The notes beneath the pieces are model-generated. The model saw only the letters and a list, made by a program, of their open reading frames with translations, had not been told where the DNA came from and made no database searches. Below, one piece after another: positions 46,964 through 59,190 of a DNA stretch of 64,000 nt. The stretch lies in contig NC_088308.1 of assembly GCF_910592395.1 (NCBI RefSeq), forward strand, positions 29,219,501 through 29,283,500. Reading direction: 5' to 3'. Every line of letters begins with the position of its first letter. Within the stretch, counting starts at the first letter, position 1. Position numbers and translations under genes: made by a program. This stretch comes from Lineus longissimus (lineage: Eukaryota > Nemertea > Pilidiophora > Heteronemertea > Lineidae).

Positions 46964-49900
46964 TACGATTAGGGCAAATGGATTAATGTAATGTAACACC
47001 TACTTAAAATACTACGCTGGTTATAAGTGCATTGCATAAAATTTATGTCTGTGCAACAACGATGTTAATTTCATTGAATCTAGGTTGCTCAATCTTTAAC
47101 AAAAGCAATTGTTTTCAAAAATAGGAAGAAACCTGAAAAATTTGGTTTTTGACAAAAATCCAAAATAATATATTTGAATTAATTTAGAAAAAAATGTTTT
47201 CACATTTTCTTGAAGGGCAAGAAGACTGAAAAAAAATCAATCTTTGAAAAAATATTTCCAACATAGAATCTACGATGCTCCAGCCTCCAAGGTAAATTTC
47301 ATGTGCGACCTCCTCGTAGAATTGATGTTGGGCCCTGTTTGAAATCAAAAGTAATGTTTCTTTTGGTGTCGGACACAACATTCCCTTACATGGAAACCTT
47401 TTGTGTTACTACTCAAAACTTCCAGTTTATTAAGTCAAGTATTCTCTTTGAGCTGTAAGGGATCATCGAATACGTATCAACAGCTATAGATCTATCAAAC
47501 ACACTGGTATTGATTTGATATCTAGGTATAAAACCATTATGGGAATCTTCTTAACTGTATTAGGAAATCCAATACTGGGAGACAATGAGAATTGAAGTTG
47601 GTTGTTTACCCGAAATTCAATATGAATGTCATCATGTAGGCTGAGTGGTGATATTGATTTGGAGAAGTGTTATTGTCCTGAATCTATTTCGGCACGTTGG
47701 CTTCCTTTGTAAAAGAAACGTGTTCAAAACAAGCGCCACGATACCAAACACGTTGATAATCGTTCATCAGATTTCGATGAAGCTTTCGGTTTTCCATACG
47801 CCTGAAAGAGCATCGTTCAAACCTGTAGTTTCTGTGGACAGGTCAGCAATGGACACGTCGATTCAACTGAAGCCCCCCAAAAGCTAACAAATCCTTTCAG
47901 TCAAGACCATTCGTGCCCAGTCCATACACAGCGATGGGTGGGATAGAACCATTCTATGGTATGTTGAAGTCAACATTTTGGGCATGCAATGATGAATAAC
48001 ATCGATGTTGAATAACATCGACCAAACATTTCACTAGATACTTCACAGTAATAATTGAAACACAATCGTATTGGTTGATGACTGCACCCGGTCTGTTCGA
48101 TCGAGTCATCTGAAACAATGCTGTACGCCAACCTTGAATTCCCACTTCTGTTACCCCACTACAAATATGTCATGTTGCACGGCATGCATTGTCTTACTCT
48201 CGATGTCACAATATCTGCCAATAGCAGAAATATCATTAGTCATCCTTCATCAGTTTTCATTTGTGAGCCATTTATTGTTTTAATCCATTACCTGAGATGG
48301 CATTACAAGCTAAATCTATCGAGCGATTCTTTCTCGAAGTCAGTAAAGCTTTCCTCCAACGTTACATTACAAGCTGTGCATTGGGTGCATTGCACAACAG
48401 TATGTTGCGCTGTATACTCCAAGTGAAACTCCTTAAAGTTAACTTCAGCTTAAGAAGACGGGAATCGTTTGCAGAGCTCATTCCTTTACCATATCAACTG
48501 CACTGGTGATGAAACCAGCAAAGGGTGGTATTGAATGCGGGTCTTTGATTTCAACACACATTAGCACAGAGAGCATGTTCATTTCACACTATATTCTGTA
48601 CAATGCTGTACGGAGATTTTGGGTGAACTTCAGATGAGATGATGTCTTACAATGGGTAGTTGATATTGAAGGCTGGAGTTGATGATGAATGTCCTAAACA
48701 AATCCGCTGTGATTGTCCAAGTCTGAGTGAATACTCGACCCATGTGGATTAACGCTGCCGACACACGTGGCTTCTGTCAACACATAAACGATGCTTGCTT
48801 GCTCAGGTAATCAGGTTGATTGTAAGAATGCTGTTAGAACAATGACATCATCCTGACTGACACACGCCCATTGCCACATCAGCATCGCCACTGAGTACAA
48901 GCGCCCCATAAGCAGATCCTGCTATACCAACAGTATGAACATTCCAAAGGCCCAAGTCTTTGTTGTAAAGGGTGGACAAGTGCACATCTTAATGCCGCAA
49001 TAATATAGCCGATCATAGAAAATCTTGCCTGATTGTTAGTGAAATACCCTGCATATCAAGGAACTACTTCACCATCAGGTACAGCTTTTCAATCTTGTAA
49101 AACGAGAAACTTACAAAAATCTTGGTCATTCTCTCGGTTCGTTGGTATTCGGGACTGTTTGACTATACTCAAGGAAAAAGGCCATGTTCTCGCATGCGAT
49201 GAAACGCTCTCATTAAGTTATTTGCACCTGCCGACACTATAACAAAAGATGGCATGGTGAATAATGTATTCTGATCCTTTGAGAAAGTCTCCCAATCTTC
49301 TTCATTAAGATGATGATGTGTCAAGTAGGGAGTATTTCATAATTAACAGTATAAATGAATAGGTTTCATCATTACTGCTGTTAGTAGCAATTGTTAATGG
49401 ATATCATCAAGCAGAGTTAAGTGGGGCTGCTTTCAAAGTTGCCAATGCTTGTTACACCTTACAGTTATCACACGCTAGAAATCCAATGGATGATTTCACC
49501 ATTTGGTGTTTTTACCCAGGTTTTGTGCCACTGGGCATTTTGAGGTCCCCTGTCCCGAGATGATAAATCAGATCCAATTGAAACTTTGTTTGCAGCTGAT
49601 GATAATGATGTGATCACAGGGAGCCGAAAACTCATCATGGCATGCGATGCTCTGGGGCATTCTGAAATTACCCGGTGCACTGAAGCAGGAAAAGTCACTG
49701 GGGCACTTCACACGTTGGTGGCCATACTGAATAGACAATTCGTACCCCTGGTGAATTAAAGATTATCTTTAAATGAATTTTCATGTGGGAAGGCGACCTT
49801 TGGTTTCTGAAAAACTAATTGGCTCATCATCAGGACAGGCACAAGCTGAAATTAAGAGGTCATGGTTTGGGAGTAACCATAATAACCGTTGCATGTTATG

Positions 49901-52081
49901 CAGAAAAATAGCATTTCGTATGCGGCTTTGAAACGTTTCAAAAGTTGTTTATTTTATCCTGCAGGTGGTGTCTTCCTCATTTCCCGAAGCTGCATTCATC
50001 AGTATCGACACCAAGGCGGCTAAACAGATCAACGTTATCGTTCTAATGATAAAACAAACAGGCTTTTCCCTTCAGGCTTTTAATGTCTCGAAATGGGGAG
50101 AGCACGATCGAGTGGGGTGAAGTTGGACCATGGTTTTAGACGTGATATGAGAATGACTGCTGCATGCACGTCGATCCAGCGGCGAAGCAGATAACACTCA
50201 AAAAGCCCAACATGAACAACATGGTTCTCATTATGGTGTCGCAAATAGGCGAAAGACAGCCACTGCGACTATCCCTATCAACTTGCCTATCCCTAACATG
50301 ATCCCCCCGTACATCGACAAGATAGGCATTCTCAGATAACGAGAGTGTAAGAATAGTATTGACTTGATCTGGCAGTGATAGGTAGGCTACACATTATATT
50401 CAAATCATTGACAATATCATGTCACAGTCCTTGATCAATATGTGCCGCGCGGTGTCGTCTTCCTATTTTGCCCGAACTCTTGTACGACCTTGCTTGTAAT
50501 GTCGCTGGTCAGCGGTTTCTCAATTACCTCTTGCTTATAGATTTCTTCATGGTTTCATCCTTGTCTTCACATCATTTTGGTACGCCTTCCTAAATGTCTC
50601 CTTGTCTGTCGTCTCAGGCAAACAATCCGCCAAATGTCCTCAAACTGAACCCAAACCCCTGATACCAACTTGTCTTAAACAACACATTACCAGTAGCGAA
50701 CAAAGCTTCTTTTCTCCCTCTTCAGATAACATCGGAGCCTCGGGCACCGGAGAACTATCTTAAATACCATGTATGCATTCTTAAACATAAAAGTAAAAGG
50801 AGGATTATCCTCTCATGATATCCCGCGGAACACGCTCCAAGACCAAGGTCACTTTAACCAACAGAAATGCGAAGTTTTCTGTAGAGACGACGAAAGGCGG
50901 GATTGTGTGGTAGTCGCATCCTAAAGATGATGCCCCGATGTCTGTGCTATTGTTGCCTTGGCGTCAAGTAAAACATCTCTATAATGCATCTGCAACGTGA
51001 ACCCCAACTTTCGATGATTAAATGCAATCATATCATTGGTATTGCATCTCGGCAGTTATTAGATTGGATTTATTGAATGCGCGGGAATAACAAAGAACCA
51101 TTGTTTTTGATAGAGGTTGATCTTTTCTTGATGTTTCTTAATGCGACTCTGATCAGGCGCTCGGGGCGAAGCTCGGAGACAACCGAGACTAAATCTAACA
51201 ATATTGGAAAAATCATTGTCAATCTGTAGTTTAAAACAAGTTCAATTCAGACTTTTTCTATCACTTTCATTCCTTTTTGGCCCATTGTTTATACATGGAG
51301 GTTGTTCTGGAAAGTTCTGCTAAAACAATAGTGATGATATACTTGTAATAGATCAGACACTTTTACCTAACTTATACCTATTGGAAAATTGGCGATTTGA
51401 CAAGAAAAAAAGGTGTTTGCAGGGAGGCATTATCAGCTCAGAAAACTCAGATCATCAGAAACTGTTCGGGGAAATGGTTGCAAACATTCATATATCAGTA
51501 TGGATATATTGAACTTATCGACTTGTCACTAGTTGGGTGAAGTCAGTTTTTGCTTTATGGGTCCGTTCATCTTCAGAGAAGTAAATGCCAAACATTCTCT
51601 GCCTTACTTTGACAGTCGCCAAAACATTGATTCTAGATTACCTATGCTATTGTAACAGAGATGTGCAATACGATCGCAATGAAGTTGACATGTTCAAACA
51701 TTTCGACTCAACAGGTTATTTGAAGCATGTTAGAGAAGGAATTGCATGCAGTAATTAAAAACATTTACCAAGGACTGGAAATGAATGCCACTCTTGTCTA
51801 GTGTTGATTTAGCGAATGCAAATTGATTACCAAGATGCAATAGTTTTCTTCACCAGCTTGCGTCATATGATAATGGATTTTTGGCAGATGTAGCGATAGT
51901 TGGTAGCTGTTTCGGAATTAACGTTTTTGCTTTGAGTGGAGTCAAATCACTGCATTGGTTAACCCCAATGATTACCAAACAATCCTGAATAGTTCCGATT
52001 GGCTAATAGCTCATCCAGTCATCTAAAAGCAGTCGTTATTGTTATTTGAAAAGAGCTCATGGCAGTCGGCTGGGAGGTCAG
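46964..52081. other. Long gene-less stretch
   Basis: No gene recognised. Overlapping plus frames of 70-102 codons at 48071-48509 in all three frames reflect locally low stop density without a recognisable product. A small palindromic repeat, AACATCGATGTT, lies near 47998-48009 within a duplicated GAATAACATCGA motif. No RNA gene or transposon end is seen. Confidence 0.45.
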
Positions 52082-52407
52082 AGACCAGTAGTTGTTTAAC
52101 CCGTATCGGAAAGACTGAACCTTGGGCAAGAGAGCAGTTGTTGAACCCGTATCGGAAAGACTGAACCTTGGGCAAGAGACCAGTTGTTGAACCCGTATCG
52201 GAAAGACTGAACCTTGGGCAAGAGACCAGTTGTTTAACCCGTATCGGAAAGACTGAACCTTGGGCAAGAGACCAGTTGTTTAACCCGTATCGGAAAGACT
52301 GAACCTTGGGCAAGAGACCAGTTGTTTAACCCGTATCGGAAAGACTGAACCTTGGGCAAGAGACCAGTTGTTTAACCCGTATCGGAAAGACTGAGCCTTG
52401 GGCAAGA
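52082..52407. repeat. Minisatellite, 46-bp unit, about seven copies
   Basis: The anchor AACCCGTATCGGAAAGACTG occurs at 52098, 52144, 52190, 52236, 52282, 52328 and 52374, exactly 46 bp apart. Each is followed by AACCTTGGGCAAGAGACCAG. Differences are minimal: TTGAAC versus TTTAAC, one AGAGCAG and a final GAGCC. A 3-bp insertion marks the first copy. Minus-strand frames across it (82 and 96 codons) cycle through three frames of the unit and are not genes. Confidence 0.97.
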
Positions 52408-53547
52408 CTCCCACCTGTTACTTTCTTTCCATCCAATTTAGCATTAAACAACAAAGCTAGTATTTGGTAGCATCAACATTCCAAAACAAGAAAAATCACG
52501 CCTTCTTGATATGTTCTACCAAGACAAAGTTTCCCGGGATGACCATCATTTCTTACCATTGTGCAGTAACACATCAAAAAGCTTAACATGTGTTATACAT
52601 GCAACCAGCTCTATAAATAGATAATGCACTATGTTCCGCCGTAATGAATTGACCTGTTGGAAGCCATTACCATATTGGCTGCGGCATGCTTTTCAATGAA
52701 AGAATTAGTCAAGCTTGGTTGCCGAATGCTGCAGCAAAGCCATTAATGCATTGACACGTTCAATCTCACTAATACATGTTACAGTGGCCTTTATATCACA
52801 TTTTCAATAGAAATTGGACTTTATTACAACATGTGCAATTTATATGCACCACGTGCATTCAGAAATTGCATAAGTAGTTATTTATCACACGGAAAATGTT
52901 TCAAACAATTTGTGAAAGCCGTTGACGGTCCCTGGCTGCACTTGGGTTGTTTGTTTCTTCGTGTTGTGACCGGGCATGCATGCTTTATCTTATGCATTAT
53001 TCAAGCGGGGATTAGCGGCATCAAAGAGCTCATTTTCATTATAAACCAACCTATATTGTACCAAATCCGGAGGTCGGGTATAATCCAGCATTACAAAGAC
53101 CAGAAACCATGTATAAAGGATATACAAAATATGCCTTTTTAGTGGTACCAAAAAGAAACACACTTCACAGGTTGGCAAGAAATGCATTTGGCATAAAACC
53201 GTACTAATGCATAAACATGAAATGTTGCAGGCGACACCAGAGTTGAGCTTTATTGTTGTTTGCCCACTAATCAATGCGTAAAATCTAAAAGAAGAAGTAT
53301 TTTTACCATTCCCTTAAGCATGTTGTGGGACTAGTATATTGCATATTGCTCTGCCTTTCATGAGAGACATTAGGGTGATGCCTGGTAAGATAATGGCGCT
53401 GTTTCTTTCCTAGTGGCAGATGAATATCTTCCCATCTATGCCAATCTTGGTTTTACTTGCTGCAGATCTTGAAGCATTATTGGGTTTGCTATCAGAATCA
53501 GTAATTAATGTATCACCGTTTTGGATGTGTTGTTTCGACTTCGACAG
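52408..53547. other. Gene-less stretch, nothing recognised
   Basis: Two overlapping frames on opposite strands (plus 52831-53142, 103 codons; minus 52990-53274, 94 codons) are unrecognised. The overlap means at most one could be real, and neither has supporting splice or start context. Confidence 0.45.
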
Positions 53548-53569
53548 TGACCTTTGACCTTGTCACGTG
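53548..53569. promoter_or_regulatory. DR1-type nuclear-receptor site next to a CACGTG E-box
   Basis: TGACCTTTGACCT at 53548-53560 is a perfect direct repeat of the AGGTCA half-site with one-base spacing (read on the minus strand), the arrangement bound by HNF4 and RXR heterodimers. CACGTG, the core of Myc/USF/bHLH sites, follows at 53564-53569. A GCATGCGC sequence resembling part of an NRF1 site lies within about 40 bp downstream. The motifs are directly visible; enhancer or promoter function is inference. Confidence 0.3.
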
Positions 53570-56500
53570 CGACTTAAGTTTGAATGACTGAGCATGCGCT
53601 ACCACCCGAATGTGACCATGGAATGTGCAGGTCCATTCTATGGCCAAGCTAGTGACTGTGCTGATTTGAAAAACAGTGAGCTTATGCACTAAAACCCAAT
53701 CAGCGACATTGATGTAAATGATTCAATGAATATTTTGAAAATCAACTTGTGAGTGTCATTGATTATTTGTCTAATATCAGTTGTTGCAGATGCTGATTCA
53801 TTGAGAGAATCGATGACAAACAGTTTTTCTTGATTATATAAACTGAAATGATTCATAAGGGAATCATCTTATTAAAACAATCCAAGATGCAGAAGATTCT
53901 TAACTCATCCAGGACCAGCCCACCTACTTCTTACTCCGACCGAACAAACAGCTTCCAATTTCAACCTCATACCATGCTGCATGTGCTGCCCACTTCTCAT
54001 ATGCATGTTTCTTTCCTGCATTGGAGCCAAGAATATGCCACTCTCTATATATCACTATTACGAGAATCGCAATCATTGAGCAAGTCTGCAACATTGATTA
54101 AGATTGCATTTTCTTGTTCACCATGTATGATGCCAGTTACGCCACGCATGGCCGCATCATTTGATGCCGTGTAATACTTATAATGTACTGACTAGGTAAT
54201 GGTGTCTGTGATGGTCGTCTCGCATCATTAGAGGTGATGGTCATAACTAAATCACAACAGTGCCAATAAGTTCTGCTTCTCCATCAGTGTCTGTGGTGGT
54301 CATGAGGCGAGATCCTTTCTGACCATGTGCTACACGGCTGTATTGCCGTGAACTCTATCTTAGCACTTAGTTATTGTTATTGATTGATGGACTATATTAG
54401 CAAAAACATCTTTATCATGTTTATTCAACTTCGGACATCCCAGAAAAACACCCAGGCCACGTTATCAGGCTGTTCTGGCCTCTAGCTCTGTTGTAAATTG
54501 TTCTACTCATCATGCAACCAAATTAGTTCTTGTCACCCCTGACCACCTAGCTTAGAGATGCCAGCACTACTTGGGTCACACCAAGGCAAACATGTGAAAA
54601 GAGAATGAACATTAGCATCAACTGGTAGCAATGCCTAATGAATGATGAAATGTGGCCTCTCGTGTGTCCAGTGATAAGAATCTTCAAGTTGCTCCGCGTA
54701 ACTGGCTGTCATTTCCTCACACTTGTCTTCTGTCCTCTGATCTAATCGGTTAATTACTGGGTGACATTCGCAACTAGATTACTCAACCGTGCTGCTCTGC
54801 ATAATGCAGTTCTGTGAGCAACAATTTTCTGGTTAACAAGTTCCAACATGACACAGCCACACTTGCAGATTCCTCTGCGGCTGTCGCTGCAAGTAGTCAC
54901 GTGTCCCCATTGCATGTTTTCCGTATTTGGTGGCACTCTATCTCTTAAAACTGCAACAGCTGCTCCCAAATTGCACAGTTAATCTTTCTGCAACATGGCG
55001 ATGACCCAATGCCTCTATTGCCATGCCAAATAATATCCCGGTTTGTACTCTCCGATTATGAGTTATGTTCTTACTCAGACGAGGTCAATTACCATTGGAA
55101 AAGTCCTTGATGCAAGCGAAGCTCGGTAGAAATTAAACATCGGAACAGTTACATGTGCGTCTGTCGAAGTACTGTATTCGAGTGCAATCTGATTTTTAAT
55201 TTAGATATGAATATCTCACAGAAAAGAGGCTCTCGGGGAAATGTTTCTTGATGGGTTTTTACTTGATTGCCAAATCCTGTCCAATGCCTTCTTAATGTTC
55301 TTGCATATAATGTGTATGTCTTATCCAATCATCCGCTGGGTTGGTTACCATGACTCGTAACAGAGGTGACCAGATGATTTCAACAGTGCGCATCCTTTTC
55401 AAAACTAATGACAGCCCAATGCGCCAGACAACGAAATAATTGTTTTGCTCAGAGAGGACAAATTAGTTCTTCCCTTGGCTAAGGAGAACTTACACTCATT
55501 AACTATTGAAACAGGCGCACCCGTGAGATAACAGTTTGAGGATCATGTCCGAGCTTCAGGTAGGTCAGCATCAAACTTAGTAGTCAAGTAGTCAAGTAGC
55601 AAGTTGAGGAAATCCTTGTTAATGGAAAAACTACTAGAAACTTTCTAAGAGCTGCCACTTGTCTCTGATAGTTACAATGGATTGTCTTTTGTCATCTACT
55701 CAGGCTTGTCTTTTATATGATGGTGCAAAGATAAAGCTTACCTTTTTTAGATTTGCCTTTTTACGCGTTGTAGAGATTCTCTCCTTGAAAGCTTTTAGTG
55801 TTGGAAAGTTTATGAAAATAATCCTGCCGGAGCCTTCTTACGGAACTAATCAGGCAAGAAATTATAAACTGGTGATTTCATAAGGTGGGACATCTAGATT
55901 GAGTACCCAGGCGATGCCTCTGCTTAAATGACCTTAATTGTGATAGAAGCAGCGACGTAGGAAACGAGACACATTGAATTTCTTGCGTGAGCGCGGTACT
56001 GGTTAGATTCATGGTGTAGGAGAGCATGGCCTTCAGGACCCCTAACTGTTCTAACTAAGAAAATCTTTCCAAGACCAAAAGTAAAGACAGTCATGTATTG
56101 CTCCCTATATTTATGGCTTCTTCTCCCTTCTTCAGAAAGCAAGCACAAGCTAAATAAACATATCGTTTTTTAGATATGTGCATGTGTTTTTGTGAAACAT
56201 GTTACTGTGTTTCCTGTATGTCTTTTCCAAAGAGAAGAGCATTGCTGGTATCTGCTTTCATCTTGGCAAGAGGTTCCATTCACTTCCTTAGAACTTGCAT
56301 GACATGTATTTTCCGCTATTGTTACTTTGATATGATGAGAACCTTACACAACAGATGACCCAATATGTTCCTTTGATGTCTTAATCTCGCTGATAGTGAG
56401 CAAGTATAGCATGTCCCAAGAAGTAAACTCGTTTGGAGACAAATTTGGTGGCAATGCTGGAGTCCATAAGGACATGGCTTCGATTTGGACCCGTTTATCA

Positions 56501-58406
56501 TTTTCGCATTCACCCATGACATCACCCGTTCTCTTACCTGCTTTCCTTCCATTAAAGGAAGGAACTGGGCTGTGTGTAAAAATAACTAATACCCGATGAC
56601 ACTGGTGCAACGGATTTGTTGCAACTGGCCTTCTCCGTGCAAATCATATTATATCCCCATGTTACCTCCTTCAGTCATAAGCAGAGTTCGTGATGTAAGC
56701 TAAGGACAGTGAAGCTAATCCCTTCTACTTAAGTAATCCTAAAAGTAGTGTATGTTTTGATGTCAGAGAAAGTAACAACCTTTTTTCATTGGCGACGAGT
56801 TAGCATCATATGCTGATTGCCATGTCATGTGATGTACGCTTTTTGCGCAATTTGATGTGCAACTAAAAGCTCTTTGGAGTATTAAAGTTTGCTTTGCACT
56901 TGCTGTGTTGCTAGTTTATTTGAAGTTGTTTTTTAGCCCAGGTGTAGATTGTGTGATAGTAAATTGTTTATAGGAGTCGCGAGATGGCTGGGAGATTTAT
57001 TGAGGTTGCGGCCGGCAGAGAGTTAGTTAAATGGTGGTGATCACCTCTTGTATGTTGCCCACATTTCTTGATATTGGCCGTAATCAGGTTAAAAACCTAG
57101 GTTTTACGTACGTTATATATGGGGCAGTGGGGTCGTCGTCCATTGCATCTAGTGCCTCCGCTTGGGCAACTGAAACACCCCACACGGCCCGGCCCGGTGG
57201 ACAGTAGCCAGTAGCTGATTTGTACAATTACATGTCAAAAGGCGAATGCTGATTACTTCTAACCGTAACCTTCTTGGAACCGTAACCGTTCATCTTACGG
57301 GGAGCTTGATTCTGAAAACATGTTAGGTAGACGAGAGGTGTTGTTATTGTCTTATCGTCTGCACTGAATATTTTGATATCATTAGGTTTTGATTACAATT
57401 AAGTAAAGACTCGTTAACGATGTTGATGTCTAGATAAATGCTTGGAGATGATAGTATGGATGTCCATGTGGGCAGCATTTGCCTTCAAATGAATATTGTG
57501 ACATTTAAAATGTAAGGGAACAGCGTTTTGCAGAAGAGAGAAGACTGATCTGATCTATACCAGCCATGATCAATGATCCGTTTCTAACTGCGCTGTACAC
57601 TCTATGCCAGGCCATCAATCACAGCTTTAATATCCCTGCTACCTTAATGGTGGGTGAAATGACCTTATATACAAGCTACATGCATCCATATATGAATAAA
57701 TTTGGCCTCCAATCTTGCAGCACTAATGCAAGGATTTGAATTTAATGGCATTTGGAGCATGAGATGGAAGTCAAATGAAGGCTTTACTTGTAGTAGCGGG
57801 GTGCTGATGGTCATATTCAACTGGTGGTGCACAACTTAGGTTCAGATAACTATCTTTGGGCTGGCTGACAATGAGTACTTGTGTCCAATCTTTCAGAATT
57901 CTTTAACTTAACCAAAATTCTTAGATAAAAATCAAGAGCTCATGCCGCCTGGGGAATGATGATGGCGCAGACCTTAAGACAAGTCTTTTATGCTGGAAGG
58001 TGAGCGTGTTTTTTCTTGTTGGCAGAAACGGAGTAATGCCGTAAATAGCCAGCCATAAATAGCTGTAGAATATTTATGAGTTTCTTTCTGGAATTTGAGA
58101 TAAACATCAGATCCTTTGTAGCTGTACTGTCTTTACGTTGTGGTATAATGTTTCCAGCGTCAGTAGCGAGGAAAGGAGTTAAAAACTATCTTTGCATTCC
58201 TTATGGTACGATGCACACTAAGCTGCTGTTGGCTATCAAGATGGGTCTTATCACCAAAGTCGAGGACTGCTCAAACAACAATATACGGAACAACATACAA
58301 AAAACCCCGATTTCCATGCCAGTTAATGCAATCACTGCTAAATTTCCGTACAGTTAATGGTGGATAGTCATGCATTGGAAATAAACCAGTTTCGCCACCA
58401 ACCCAA
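53570..58406. other. Gene-less stretch with a small GC-rich patch
   Basis: Frames reach 108 codons (plus 53848-54174) and are unrecognised. Overlapping frames at 56.2-56.6 kb occur on both strands. A GC-rich patch around 57121-57210, containing GGCCCGGCCCGG, follows a 14-bp palindrome AAAACCTAGGTTTT near 57091. No RNA gene or repeat family is evident. Confidence 0.45.
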
Positions 58407-59190
58407 CCCAAGTCTTATGGAACCATATCTATCTGATCCATCAATACCTGTTGGCTATGAGACATTGATGCCACCCCTACCCAAGTCTTATGGAACCATA
58501 TCTATCTGATCCATCAATACCTGTTGGCTATGAGACATTGATGCCACCCCTACCCAAGTCTTATGGAACCATATCTATCTGATCCATCAATACCTGTTGG
58601 CTATGAGACCTTGATGCCACCCCTACCCAAGTCTTATGGAACCATATCTATCTGATCCATCAATACCTGTTGGCTATGAGACATTGATGCCACCCCTACC
58701 CAAGTATTATGGAACCATATCTATCTGATCCATCAATACCCGTTGGCTATGAGACATTGATGCCACCCCTACCCAAGTCTTATGGAACCATATCTATCTG
58801 ATCCATCAATACCTGTTGGCTATGAGACCTTGATGCCACCCCTACCCAAGTCTTATGGAACCATATCTATCTGATCCATCAATACCTGTTGGCTATGAGA
58901 CATTGATGCCACCCCTACCCAAGTCTTATGGAACCATATCTATCTGATCCATCAATACCTGTTGGCTATGAGACATTGATGCCACCCCTACCCAAGTCTT
59001 ATGGAACCATATCTATCTGATCCATCAATACCTGTTGGCTATGAGACATTGATGCCTCCCCTTCCCAAGTCTTATGGAACCATATCTATCTGCACCATCA
59101 TTTACCTTTTGGCTGCCACCCCTACTCAAGTCTTATGGAACCATATCCGCACTACCATTTACCTGTTAGCTATGAGACATGGATGCCATC
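58407..59190. repeat. Minisatellite, 73-bp unit, about ten copies with a decayed right end
   Basis: The anchor CCCAAGTCTTATGGAACCAT begins at 58407, 58480, 58553, 58626, 58699, 58772, 58845, 58918, 58991 and 59064, an exact 73-bp step. Each unit continues through CTATCTGATCCATCAATACC and TGTTGGCTATGAGACATTGA. Copies 1-9 are nearly identical. Copies 3 and 6 share GAGACCTTG in place of GAGACATTG, and copy 5 has AAGTATTA and ACCCGTTGG. After 59064 the unit decays, with deletions and TACTCAAG. The period is not a multiple of three and each frame meets a TGA, so it is not coding. Confidence 0.97.

Noticed and set aside
52019-52313. Two minus-strand frames with a repeated FRYGLNN/FPIRV peptide
   Set aside because: Both are readings of the 46-bp minisatellite; all three frames of the unit are visited in turn, as expected for a 46-bp period.
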